Shown: in pieces, positions 11,280 to 22,249 of the stretch
How positions within the stretch are numbered: position 1 is the stretch's first letter
Layout of the letters: each line of letters opens with the position of its first letter
From: Lunularia cruciata
Taxonomy: Eukaryota > Streptophyta > Marchantiopsida > Lunulariales > Lunulariaceae
Direction of reading: 5' to 3'
Length of the DNA: 64,000 nt
NCBI GenBank assembly: GCA_948567375.1
Contig: OX419756.1
Coordinates: 74,848,333-74,912,332 of the forward strand
Position numbers and translations under genes: made by a program
Notes under the pieces: model-generated
What the model saw: only the letters and a program-made list of their open reading frames with translations
Database searches by the model: none
What the model was told of the DNA's origin: nothing

Positions 11280-12267
11280 TAAAGAAGCAGAGAAGCAAGG
11301 GAAGGAAGAAGACCAACGTGCAAGGTCCCAAAAAACAACCTCAAAATTGATTGTCGTGAATGGAGTCCTAGAAGGCAATCAAGTCAGAGTATTAATAGAT
11401 CCGGGAGCAATAGAGAATCTCTTGTCTCGCTTTGTTGCAATAAGATTGGGAATGGATCTAGAGAGAGATGAAAGTGAAGAAGTAGAGTTACCTAATGGGC
11501 AAACGGAGAGGATTGAATCATTATCTAGATGGGTAACACTCTTTGTAGGAGAATATCAAGAAGTAATTGAGTGGTGAGTGAAACAATTAGCTTGTTATGA
11601 TGCAATCTTAGGCATACCATGGATGGAACATCACAACCCTATGGTAGATTGGAGGAAGAAAGTAGTGAGAACCCACCAATGGTCAATCATTAGGGTTAAA
11701 GAAAAATCACACATGCAAGAACTGCCTCTTTATGTCATAAAGACAACAACTGTCTGTAAGACCGATAGATGTTTCATGGGTCTAATAAGAGAAGTCCAGA
11801 GTGCACAACTTGATGGACAAATTCCTAAGAAATTGAAGGATGTGGTGGATGAGTTTCAAGATGTCATTCATGATGATCTACCCTCATGATTACCAAAAAA
11901 AGGAGAGGGGAAGGCACCTCCTTGTAAAGCCCCATATCGCCTATCACCTCATGAGTTGGAAGAGTGTGAGACTCAAATTGAGGAGATGCTGCAAAACGGG
12001 TTCATCCAACCTAGCATATCACCATATGGGGCTCCTATCTTGTTTGTGAAGAAGAAAGACAACACAATGCGCATGTGCATTACCTATTGGGGTCTCAATC
12101 AGCAAACAATGAAGAAAAAATACCCCTTACCTTGCATGGATGACCTATTTGATCAACTCCATGGAGCAAGATACTTCACCAAATTGGACTTATTGAGCGG
12201 TTACAATCAAATCCAAATTGTAGAGGAAGATGTGTACAAAACTACCTTTTAAACCAAGTATGGCCAT
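11280..12267 (+). pseudogene. Element A1 protease and RT N-terminal part
   Basis: Protease: LIVVNGVLEGNQVRVLIDPGA at 11347-11412; the triad reads Asp-Pro-Gly. A TGA at 11575-11577 stands where A2 has CGA. RT then continues through [44 protein letters not shown] and [13 protein letters not shown] (motif A Asp kept). It reaches TTTTAAACC (TAA) just before solo LTR S1. Confidence 0.8.
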
Positions 12268-12996
12268 TATAATACTCCAAGGACAAGAGAAGAGAGAAAA
12301 CACAAAATCACCTCTAACACTTGATGCCACAAAGGAGCACCTTCTCTTTATTATATAGACCAAGAGGATCTCCCCCAAAAGTTCCACCATAGGATCAGGC
12401 ACACGGAGAGGTGACATGTTAGCAAGCTCCACCCTTGGATCCCTTACTTGGATGGGTGACATGTCGGTCTAGGTCCTATCTGGTTGGTCAACAAGCATTG
12501 ACAGGAGGGAATCTTTTAGAGAATCTTCTTGTAGGAATCTCAGAATCACGTGGGTAAGGTACTGTTGGAAAGCTCTCGGCGAGACAAACCAACAAGGAGG
12601 AAAGGCCAGCCTTTATCCAATTGGGAGGGAGGATGAACACATTTTTTAGGCCTAATTCATCCATTTAGGCCTCCAAAATTGCCTTCAAAGGTTTCAGGCC
12701 TATTTTGGTTCCGACTCTATTATTAGAAGTCCCTTTTTGGTGATACCTCTTTCTGATTTGTTTAGTCCATCATGTGTAACATCCTTCTAGATGTTACCAA
12801 ATCAATTCTCACCTTTAAATCATATGTCTAGCTATTGGTTCTAAGGTTTTCACGTCTATTTTGGTTTTTGCCTTATTAGTAAAAGTACTCTTTTTGTGAT
12901 ACTTCTCCCTGATCTATTTTGACCATCATGTATAAAATCATTCTAGATGTTACTAAACCCAATTTCACATCTAGATAGTTAGCTCTTGGTATTACA
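12268..12996 (-). repeat. Solo LTR S1 (family A) in A1 RT
   Basis: Reverse-orientation family-A LTR, TATAATACTCC...GGTATTACA. It splits RT after GGCCA: flanks are GCCAT (12263-12267) and ACCAC (12997-13001), while A2 has uninterrupted GGCCACTTTG. The duplication was therefore GCCAC, with one change on each side. Confidence 0.85.
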
Positions 12997-14082
12997 ACCA
13001 CTTTGAGTATCTTGTGATGCCTTTTGGCTTCACCAATACACTTGCCACTTTCATGAGTCTAATCCATACTTGGATAAGTCTGTTATCGTCTTCTTGGACG
13101 ACATCTTAGTATACAGTAGCACAATGACATAACACAAACAACATCTACAAGAAGTCCTCCTAATTCTAAGACAAAATTGATTGTATGCCAAAATCTCAAA
13201 GTGCAAGTTTGGCAAGTCTAAAGTAGACTACTTGGGGCATAGAGTAAATGCAGAGTGCATTCAAGTATTGATGGATAAAATAGAGATCATTCAAAAATGG
13301 AGTGCCCCAGAAGATCAAAATCAACTCAAGAGCTTCTTGGGGTTGACGGGATTCTATCGTAGATTTGTTAAGGACTTCTCCAAGGTTGCACAACCTTTAA
13401 CGGCACTACTTGGCAAGGAGAAGAAGTGGACATGGGGAACCGCACAAGAGTTGGCCTTTCAAGAATTAAAAGCTGCCTTGCTACATGCACCAATCTTGAA
13501 ATGGTATGAACCAAAACATTCAATCAAGTTGGCTACAGATGCATCAGGCATAGCAATAGGAGCAGTGTTACAACAAGAGTAGCATTACGGATGGCATACA
13601 ATTGTATATTTTTCTCGAAAGTTGTTATCAAAAAAGTGCAACTACCACACCACAGAACAAGAAGAGTTGGCCATCATTCTTGAAACCAAGCATTGGAAGC
13701 ACTATCTGGGCGAGAAAGCATTTGTAGTAGAGACAGACTACAAATCTCTAATCTACCTCAAGATGCAAAAGGATCTATCTTGTCGCCAGATTTGGTGGGT
13801 AGAGTGGCAACAACACTTCAACATGACAATCACCTACGTGGAAGGTAAGAAGCAACTTGTAGTGCATTCAACCGCATGCCATTGGCAAACAACTTGGTGG
13901 CAAAGGTTAAGATTAACCCTGAATTTTGGCCCAAGATTTTGGCTGTTACAAAAACTGATCTATAGATTGTAGAAGCGCAATCATCTAAAGGCGTCACCAA
14001 CACCCAAGGACTCACCTTTTGTGATGGTAGATTATGGATCCCATTCTAGCGGAATGTCATGATTCGGCCATTGCAGGTCATG
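12997..14082 (+). pseudogene. Element A1 RT C-terminal part, RNase H, start of integrase
   Basis: Continues RT with the VIVFLDDI catalytic box (about 13083) and LGHRVNAECIQVL. The connection domain is [15 protein letters not shown]; RNase H follows with [17 protein letters not shown] (to 13579), then a TAG, HTTEQEELAIILETKHW and VETDYKSL. A TAG at 13963-13965 coincides with a TAG in A2 at the RNase H/integrase border. The integrase N-terminus runs into solo LTR S2. Confidence 0.85.
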
Positions 14083-14823
14083 TGTAATACTCTGAGGACA
14101 AAAAAGAGAGAAAACACAGATTTCACACTCAATCATTCGATGCCCCAAAGGAGCACCTTCTCTTTATTATATAAACCAAGAGGATCTCCTCCAAGGAAGC
14201 TCCACCATAGGATTAGGCACACAGATAGGTGACTTGTCAGCAAGCTCCACCCTTGAATCACTTACTTGGATGGGTGACATGTTTGTCCAAGTCCTATCTG
14301 GTTGGTCAAACAAGCTTTGACTGGAGGGAATCTTTTAGAGAATCTTCTTGTAGGAATCTCAAATCACATGGGTAAGGTACCATTGGAAATTTCTTGACAA
14401 GACAAACTAGGGAGGAGGAAAAGCTAGCCTTTCCTTTGTTGGAGGGAGGAGGGGGATACTGCACATTTTTTAGGCTTAATTCATCCGTTTAGGCCTCCAA
14501 AATTGCCTTCCAAGATTTCAGGCATATTTTGGTTCTTACTTTATTAGTAGAAGTCCCCTTTTGGTGATACCTCTTTCTGATTTTTTTAGTCCATCATGTA
14601 TAACATCCTTCTAGATGTTACCAAACTAATTCTTATTTTTAAATCATATGTCTAGCTATTGATTCTAAGGTCTTCAAGTCTATTTTGGTTTTTGCCCTAT
14701 TGGTAGAAGTACTTTTGGTGATATTTCTATCTGATCTATTTTGACCATCATGTATAACATCATTCTAGATGTTACCAAACCAAATTTCACATCTAGATCA
14801 TATGGCTAGCTCTTGGTATTATA
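14083..14823 (-). repeat. Solo LTR S2 (family A) in A1 integrase
   Basis: Reverse-orientation family-A LTR, TGTAATACTCT...GGTATTATA, flanked by a perfect duplication TCATG (14078-14082 and 14824-14828). Removing it restores collinearity with A2 integrase. Confidence 0.9.
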
Positions 14824-15370
14824 TCATGTTAGAGTGAACAAGACCTTGGATGCAGTCCAACGCCATTACTATTGGCCCAAGATGAGCAATGATGTGATGG
14901 ACTACGTACGTAGCTGCCTACTTTTTCAGTAGAACAAAGCTTCTAATCAAGCTCCTGTAGGGCTCCTTCAACCTCTCCCCACTCCTACCCAACGTTGGGA
15001 ACAAGTGAGTATGTATATCATTTTGTGAATTACCCAAGACCACCTTAGGGTTTGACTCCATCGTAGTCTTTGTGGACCAGCTCAACAAAATGATTCATGC
15101 ATGCCCTACCACCAAGGATGTGACCGCTCCACAACTAGCCCAATTATACTTAGATGTTGTCTTCTCTCACCATGGCTTGTCTCGGGTACTCATCACCAAT
15201 AGAGGCACTCAATTCACCCGTTTGTTTTGGTGAACACTCTTTGGTTTCTTTAAAACTAAGTTGGCCATGTCCACAGCTTACCACCCACAAAAAGATGGAC
15301 AAACAGAGCAGGCTAATTGCACTATTGAAGACATGTTACACAACTTCACAGAGCAAGAGAGGTGGGACAT
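14824..15370 (+). pseudogene. Element A1 integrase, N-terminal and core part
   Basis: Collinear with A2: VRVNKTLDAVQRHYYWPKM, SNDVMDYVRSCLL, LPTPTQRWEQ, the LITNRGTQF block (Asp of the catalytic D replaced by Asn in ATCACCAATAGAGGC), and TAYHPQKDGQTEQANC. Scattered stops and frameshifts. It ends in GAGAGGTGGGACAT, where element B inserted; the gene resumes at 25652. Confidence 0.8.
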
Positions 15371-15790
15371 TGTAACAATATGGAGTTTAGCAACAAAGTT
15401 AGTCGGGCTTACGAAGTAGAGAATAAGACAAAATAGCCTAGAATATTATAAAAGCATCTAAGAAGCTTCTTAGGAAGCTTCCCAACTAGTTAACTTGCGC
15501 CCTAAGCAGGTAGCTTCTAGAAGGAAGCTTCTAGAAGCTTCAAACTAGTTTAGCTTGCACGCCAAGTAGGCGGCTTCTAGAAGGAAGCTTCTTGAGAAGC
15601 TTCTTGGTTAACTTGGCTTGCACTCCAAGAAAGCGGCTCAAGGACTTCTTGAGAAGCTTCAAGGGTCTTGTATGCTACCTATAAATACCAAAGCCAAAGC
15701 TCATGCTGGGCATTCGGAGTTTTCCCTCATTCAAGTGTCCAATGTGAGTTTCCATTCTCCTATTTCTTTCCTCGGATTTGGTCTTTTACA
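15371..15790 (+). repeat. Element B 5' LTR
   Basis: TGTAACAATATGG...GGTCTTTTACA. U3 is built from repeated AAGCTTC and TTCTAGAA motifs (see the regulatory entry), followed by a TATA box at 15680-15687. Confidence 0.92.
15462..15687 (+). promoter_or_regulatory. Heat-shock-element array and TATA box in B LTR
   Basis: Perfect GAAnnTTC or TTCnnGAA modules occur at 15462-15469, 15474-15481, 15515-15522, 15524-15541 (GAA-GC-TTC-TA-GAA-GC-TTC, four units in register), 15575-15582, 15584-15591, 15596-15603 and 15653-15660. TATAAATA follows at 15680-15687. Three or more alternating units match the known heat-shock factor site. Comparable heat-responsive elements drive the Arabidopsis ONSEN (ATCOPIA78) LTR. 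That this array binds HSF is inference. The 3' LTR keeps the four-unit site at 25382-25399. Confidence 0.6.
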
Positions 15791-15791
15791 T

Positions 15792-15803
15792 TGGTATCAG
15801 AGC
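15792..15803 (+). other. Primer-binding site of B (initiator Met tRNA)
   Basis: Exact TGGTATCAGAGC one base after the LTR end. Confidence 0.9.
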
Positions 15804-17014
15804 AGGAATGGGATGGATGGAATTTATGGACCACCAAATCCACTTCCGCCAAACCATTGGGACTTTCATGTCCAGATATTACCAAAGCATTGTTTCACAC
15901 AATTCATCACCTTGCGCTTTGGGCAGGATTTTCTACATATGATCATTGTGTCAGAGGAACCCTTGATACTTCTAGTTGTAACTTATGGAGAACGGTGGAC
16001 GTGTTGTATCTATGTGTTAATCAACTAGATAAATTGAGGATAGTGGAATAGAGTAGTAGCGATGGTGGCAATATGGGATGTTATCCTTGCAATACAATAA
16101 CAAATTGAGCATCTTACTTGATTGTTGGATGAACAAGACCAGCAACGACGAGAACAAATAGACAGGGCACCAATTCAAGATGGAAAAGATTGCATTCAAT
16201 TTCCAAAACCCAAGGTGTTTGAAGGCAAGAATCTTCCAAACACAGTGGAGAATTTTGTGTTTGATTGCGAACGTTACTTTGAAGCCACCAATCTTCAAGA
16301 TGAGTGGAAACAAATTCTCTTGGCTTCTAGCCGACTGGATGGTGTGGCAAAACTTTGGTAGCGATTTCAAGAAGAAAGAGCTGAACAACAAATGGTTACA
16401 CCAATTTTGACATAGGCAGAATTAAAGATCCAATACTTGGTCAATTTCAAACTATAAATGCTCCCCGAGCCGCACGAGATAAATTAGCGGAGTTGAGGCA
16501 GATTGGCTCAATGAGAAGCTACATCACACAATTTCAAAACATCATCATGCAAATTCCAAATATCCAAGAAGGTGAAGTCCTGGATCGATTTGTGCGAGGA
16601 TTGAAGTCACAAACCAAATTGGAGGTGACCATGTGGGAGCCACAAAATGTAGAAGAAGCCATGCAATTGGCTGAGCATTTTGATTCCTTGGTTTTGACAA
16701 GTTGGTCTTGACCTTGACCTACACAAAGTCTACCAGTACACTATGCACAAGTGGAAGAACCGGTACCAATGGAGATTGATGCTATCCAACAAAGACCACT
16801 TGGCACAACAGATAGAGAAAGATTATGACAAAATGGAGATTGCTTTTATTTTCACCAAGTTGGACATCGCATTGCTGAATGTCCACTTAGGAATGGGTGA
16901 CCTCGACAAGTTGCCCAGATAGAGTTTGTGGAACAGAATAATCAGGGAAATAAAGAATCCCAATAGGAGATTTTGAGCCGCCTACTGGGAGCTTGATTAG
17001 TTCCAATGGGATTG
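15804..17014 (+). pseudogene. Element B gag
   Basis: Capsid gene with several open pieces. 16122-16361 contains FPKPKVFEGKNLPNTVENF and FDCERYFEATNLQDEWKQ; 16493-16711 contains MRQIGSMRSYITQFQNI and LDRFVRGLKSQTKLEVTMWE. A degenerate zinc knuckle (HQVGHRIAECPLRN) lies near 16850-16895. A GTAG stop at 16360 and frameshifts break it. The gene runs into A2, whose GATTG target duplication ends it at 17014. Confidence 0.8.
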
Positions 17015-17502
17015 TGTAATACCAAGGGTTAGCCATATGATCTAGATGTGAAATTTGGTTTGGTAACATCTAGAATGATGTTATACATGATGGTCAAAAT
17101 AGATCAGATAGAAGTATCACCAAAAGAGTACTTCTACTAATAGGGCAGAAACCGAAATAGACTTGAGAACCTTAGAACCAATAGCTAGACATATGATTTA
17201 AAGGTGAGAATTGGTTTGGTAACATCTAGAAGGATGTTACACATGATGGACTAAACAGATCAGAAAGAGGTATCACCAAAAGGGGACTTCTACTAATAGA
17301 GTAGGAACCGAAATATGCTTGAAATCTTTGAAGGCAATTTTGGAGGCCTAAACGGATGAATTAGGCCTTGAAAATGTGCAGATTCCTCCCCCCCCCCCAA
17401 TGGAGGAAAGGCTGGCCTTCCCTCCCCCCTGGTTTGTCTCGTCGAGAGCTTTCCAACGGTACCTTACTCATGTGATTCTAAGATTCCTACAAGAAGATTC
17501 CT
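17015..17502 (+). repeat. Element A2 5' LTR, truncated
   Basis: Begins TGTAATACC and follows the 3' LTR until CAAGAAGATTCC, then breaks off. It contains both copies of the internal ~150-bp duplication (units near 17032-17174 and 17187-17325) and a run of about ten C. Confidence 0.9.
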
Positions 17503-19506
17503 GGCTCAATAAGGAAGCAGAGAAGCGAGGGAAGGAAGAAGAATAATGTGCAAAGATCCAAAAAGGCAACCTCACAATTGATTGTCGTGAATGGAATCCT
17601 AGAAGGTAATCAAGTGAGAGTATTAATAGACCCGGGAGCAACAAAGAATTTCTTGTCTCGCTCTGTTGCAATCAGATTGGGAATGGATCTAGAGAGAGAT
17701 GGAAGTGAAGAAGTAGAGTTACCAAATAGGCAAACAGAGAGGATTGAATCATTACCTAGACGGGTAACCCTCTATGTAGGAGAATATCAGGAAGCAATTG
17801 AGTGGCGAGTGATATAGTTAGCCTGTTATGATGCAATTTTAGGCATGCCATGGATGGAGCAGTACAACCTAATGGTGGATTGGAGGAAGAAAGTAGTGAG
17901 AACCCACCAATGGTCAATCATTGGGGTTAAAGAAAAATCACACATGCAGAAACTGCCTCTATATGTCGTAGGGACGACAACTATCTGTAAGACCGATAGA
18001 TGTTTTCTGGGTCTAATAAGAGAAGTCTAGAGTGCACAACTCGCTGGACAAATTACTGAGAAATTGAAGGATGTGGTGGATGAGTTTCAAGATGTCTTTC
18101 CCGATGATCTACCCTCAGGATTACCACCTAAAAGGCGAGTAGATCACAAAATAGAGACACTCCCGGGGAAGACACCTCCTTGTAAGGCCCCATATCGCCT
18201 ATCACCTCATGAGTTGGAGGAGTGTAAGACTCAAATTGAGGAGATGCTACAAAAAGGGTTCATCCAACCTAGCGTATCACCATATGGGGCCCCTGTCTTG
18301 TTTGTGAAGAAGAAGGATGGTACAATGCGCATGTGCATTGACTATCGGGGTCTCAATCAGCAAACAGTGAAGAACAAATACCCCTTACCTCGCATGGATG
18401 ACCTGTTTGATCAACTCCATGGAGCGAGATACTTCACCAAACTGAACTTGCGGAGCGGTTACAATCAAATCCGAATTGCAGAGGAGGATGTGTACAAAAC
18501 TGCCTTTTGAACCAGGTATGGCCACTTTGAGTATCTTGTGATGCCTTTTGGCCTCACCAATGCGCCTGCCACTTTCATGAGCCTAATGAATGACATATTT
18601 CGTCCATACTTGGATAAGTCTGTTATCGTCTTCTTGGATGATATCTTAGTATATAGTAGCACGATCACAGAACACAAACAACATCTACAAGAGGTCCTCC
18701 AGATTCTAAGACAGAATCAGTTGTGCGCCAAAATCTCAAAGTGTGAGTTTGGCAAGTCTGAAGTAGACTACTTAGGGCATAGAGTAAGTGCAGAGGGCAT
18801 TCAAGTATTGATAGATAAAATAGAGGTCATTCAAAAATGGAGTGCCTCAGAAGATCAGACTCAACTTAAGAGCTTCTTGGGGTTGACGGGATTCTATCGT
18901 AGATTTGTCAAGGACTTCTCCAAGGTTGCACAGCCTTTAACGGCACTACTTGGCAAGGGGAAGAAGTGGACATGGGGAACTGCACAAGAGTTGGCCTTTC
19001 AAGAATTGAAGGCCGCCTTGCTACATGCACCAATCTTGAAGTGGTATGACCCAAAACGTCCAATCAAGTTGGCTACGGATGCATCAGGTGTAGCAATAGG
19101 AGCAGTCCTACAACAAGAGTGGCATGACGGATGGCATCCAATTGCATATTTCTCTCAAAAGTTGTTACCGGTAGAGCGCAACTACCACACCACAGAACGA
19201 GAAGAGCTGGCCATTGTTCTAGCAACCAAGCATTGGAAGCACTACCTGGGCAAGAAGGCATTTGTAGTAGAGACAGACCACAAACCTCTAGTCTACCTCG
19301 AGACGCAGAAGGATCTATCTCGTTGCCAAATTTGGTGGGCAGAGTGGCGACAATGCTTCAACATGACACTCACCTACGTGGAAGGTAAGAAGCAACTTGC
19401 AGATGCGTTCACCCGCATGCCAATGGCCAACAACTTGGCGGCAGAGGTTAAGATTAACCCTGAATTCTGGCAAGAGATTCTAGCTGCTACAAAAATGGAT
19501 CCATAG
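17503..19506 (+). pseudogene. Element A2 protease, RT and RNase H
   Basis: Best preserved pol copy. Protease: VRVLIDPGATKNFLS (17605-17655), triad Asp-Pro-Gly. RT: 18064-18510 with [19 protein letters not shown] and motif A reading [13 protein letters not shown], where the catalytic Asp is Asn (A1 keeps Asp); then [12 protein letters not shown] and the [12 protein letters not shown] box (18538 on). Connection and RNase [69 protein letters not shown]. In-frame stops: TAG 17815-17817, TAG 18028-18030 (A1 has CAG), TGA 18508-18510, TAG 19504-19506 (shared with A1). Dead despite long open frames. Confidence 0.9.
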
Positions 19507-20907
19507 ATTGTAGAAGCGCAAGCGTCCAAAGGTGTCACCAGCACCCAAGGACTCACTTTTCGGGAGGGCCGATTGTGGATCCCAAATGTCCCAGAATTAC
19601 GCACCACCATTCTAGTGGAATGTCATGATTCGGCCATTGCAGCTCATGTCAGAGTGGACAAGACCTTGGAGGCAGTCAAGCGCCATTACTATTGGCCCAA
19701 GATGAGCAACGACGTGATGGACTATGTGCGTAGCTACCTACTTTGTCAACAGAACAAAGCTTCTAATCAAGCTCCTGCAAGGCTCCTTCAACCTCTTCCC
19801 ACTCCTACCCAACGTTGGGAACAAGTGAGTATGGATCTCGTCTGTGAATTACCCAAGACCACCTCAGGGTTTGACTCCATTGTGGTCTTTGTGGACCGGC
19901 TCAGCAAAATGATTCATGTACGCCCTACCACCAAGGAGGTGACCGCTCCACAACTAGCTCAACTATACTTAGATGCAGTCTTTGCTCACCATGGCTTGTC
20001 TAGAGTACTCATCACCGATAGAGGCACCCAATTCACCAGTTTGTTTTGGCAAACACTCTTTGGTTTCTTCAAAACCAAGTTGGCCATGTCTACAGCTTAC
20101 CACCCACAAATAGATGGCCAAACAAAGCGGGCTAATTGCACGATTGAAGACATGTTACGCGGCTTCACCTTAGAAGAGCAAGAGAGGTGGGACACCCTAC
20201 TACCGTTGGTGGAATTCGCTTACAACAATTCAGTGAATGCCTCCACCCAGGTCACTCCGTTCTTCCTCATGTATGGTGAGCATCCCTTCACACCTTCTAG
20301 CTTGATGAAGATCCGTCCAGTGACTACCAAGGTTGATGCAGTCAACACATTTGTTTCTAGAATCCAACAAGGTGTGGAGAGCGCCAAGCACAGGTTATAG
20401 ATTGCGCAAAATCGACAAAAGCAGTATGCTGATGCACACCGTAGGCACATGGAGTTCAATGTTGGGGATCAAGTGTGGCTATCGACAACCAACCTCACAT
20501 TAGTTGGATCTTGTAAGCTCAGACCTCGTTTTATTGGGCCTTTCTCGATTCTTCGTCGCATCGGCGCCGTGGCCTATCACCTTGAGCTACCACCACACAT
20601 GAAGATCCATCTAGTGTTCCATGTCTCCATATTACGCAGATATGCTCCCCAATTAGGCCAAGGTACTTCCACACAAGACATTCGACCTTGTCCGACAGTC
20701 ATTGATGGCACAGAGGAATATGAAGTGGAGCGGATTCTCCAAAAGTGCATGCGTGGTACTCGCCATCCGCGGGTGGAATATCTAGTACAATGGAAAGGTT
20801 ACCCCCTCTATGAAGCAACTTGGGAACCCGCTGCCAATTTGGCACATGCATCGGTGTTGGTGCAAGCATTTGAGCAACAATTGCACAACGAGGACGTTGC
20901 GTCTTAA
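19507..20907 (+). pseudogene. Element A2 integrase and chromodomain
   Basis: Open frame 19573-20400: HHCC-type N-terminus (ECHDSAIAAHVRVDKTLE through LCQQNKA) and integrase core with Asp in WEQVSMDLVCEL, Asp in VLITDRGTQFT and Glu in NCTIEDML. After an in-frame TAG (20398-20400), 20449-20907 encodes MEFNVGDQVWLST, the GPF tail and a chromodomain (VEYLVQWKGYPLYEATWEP), ending at TAA. The chromodomain places the family among plant chromoviruses. The TAG between core and tail is also present in A1 and A'. Confidence 0.9.
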
Positions 20908-20919
20908 AAGGAGGGAGGT
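20905..20919 (+). other. Polypurine tract of A2
   Basis: TAAAAGGAGGGAGGT lies immediately before the 3' LTR and is conserved before the A1 3' LTR (26363-26378); it is the expected plus-strand primer site. Confidence 0.8.
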
Positions 20920-20920
20920 C

Positions 20921-21660
20921 TATAATACCAAGGGTTAGCCATATGATCTAGATGTGAAATTTGGTTTGGTAACATCTAGAATGATGTTATACATGATGGT
21001 CAAAATAGATCAGATAGAAGTATCACCAAAAGAATACTTCTACTAATAGGGCAGAAACCGAAATAGACTTGAGAACCTTAGAACCAATAGCTAGACATAT
21101 GATTTAAAGGTGAGAATTGGTTTGGTAACATCTAGAAGGATGTTACACATGATGGACTAAACAGATCAGAAAGAGGTATCACCAAAAGGGAACTTCTACT
21201 AATAGAGTAGGAACCGAAATATGCCTGAAATCTTTGAAGGCAATTTCGGAGGCCTAAACGGATGAATTAGGCCCTGAAAATGTGCAGATTCCTCCCCCCC
21301 CCCCCCTATGGAGGAGAGGCTGGCCTTCCCTCCCCCTGGTTTGTCTCGTCGAGAGCTTTCCAACGGTACCTTACTCATGTGATTCTAAGATTCCTACAAG
21401 AAGATTCCCTAAAAGATTCCCTCCGGTCAAAGCTTGTTTGACCAACCAGATAGGACCTAGACTAGACAGGTCACCCATCCAAGTAAGTAATCCAAGGGTG
21501 GAGCTTGCTGACATGTCACCTATCTGTGTCCCTAATCCTATGGTGGAGCTTCCTTGGATGAGATCCTCTTGTCTATATAATAAAGAGAAGGTGCTCCCTT
21601 GGGGCATCAAATGTTTGAGTGTGCAATCTGTGTTTTCTCTCTTGTCCTCGGAGTATTACA
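20921..21660 (+). repeat. Element A2 3' LTR
   Basis: TATAATACC (terminal TG changed to TA) ... GAGTATTACA, about 740 bp. Contains the internal duplication and a 14-15-base C run at about 21293. Confidence 0.9.
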
Positions 21661-22249
21661 GATTGAAGGCTCGACCTATGCAAGTTTGCTTCACTTGCAA
21701 GGTACAATATCTAATTGGGGTTGTAAAATTTTGGTTGATTTTGGAAGTTCAAAGAATTACATGTCTATGCAAGTAGCACAGACATTTGGTATTCCTATCA
21801 AGCCAGTGTTTGGAAGTAGTTTGATGATGGCGGATGGTAGAAAGGGTTCTACATTCCGCACCTCACATCTTGTTACCTTCAAGATTGGGAAGGAGTATTT
21901 GGAGTGTATGAGGTTTGTAGTGGCACCTCTACACTATGATATCATTATGGGTCTACCTTGGCTTGAACATCATAAGGTTCAATTCGATTGGACCCGACAA
22001 CAAATTTCCGATTAGGTTGTCTGGCACCTCCAAGTAAGACGATTGATTAAGAATAGTCAGTCCCAAGATGGGAAGTTTGTTGAGAAGGTAGCGATAGAGT
22101 GAATCTATAAGGGAGATGAGCCCCAAGATGGAAAGTTTGCTAAGAAGGCAACCATGGAGCAAGCTTGGAAGAGAGATGAGTCACTCAAAGGGAAGTTTGT
22201 TAATGAAACGGCCATAGAGCAAGCTTTGGAGGAAGATAAGTCTGTATTC
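21661..22249 (+). pseudogene. Element B protease region
   Basis: Resumes after A2 with CKILVDFGSSKNYMSMQVA near 21725-21775 and MADGRKGSTFRTSHLVT through LPWLEHHKVQFDW. Triad is Asp-Phe-Gly, as in C. The open frame closes at 22015 and is followed by degenerate linker sequence. Confidence 0.85.

Larger units (their letters stand above)
17015..21660 (+). mobile_element. Ty3/gypsy element A2 (family A), youngest in the nest
   Basis: Flanked by a perfect duplication GATTG (17010-17014 and 21661-21665). The shared LTR part (about 488 bp) differs at roughly 8 sites plus poly-C length, so A2 is the youngest insertion here. It has lost the 3' third of its 5' LTR, the primer site and gag: at 17502/17503 the LTR jumps straight to the region just before protease. 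The pol region is otherwise nearly complete. Confidence 0.92.

Noticed and set aside
15462-15660. Repeated AAGCTTC motifs as a CRISPR-like array
   Set aside because: Spacing and spacers are irregular, the motif lies in LTRs and recurs in each LTR copy; this is a plant retrotransposon, not a CRISPR locus.
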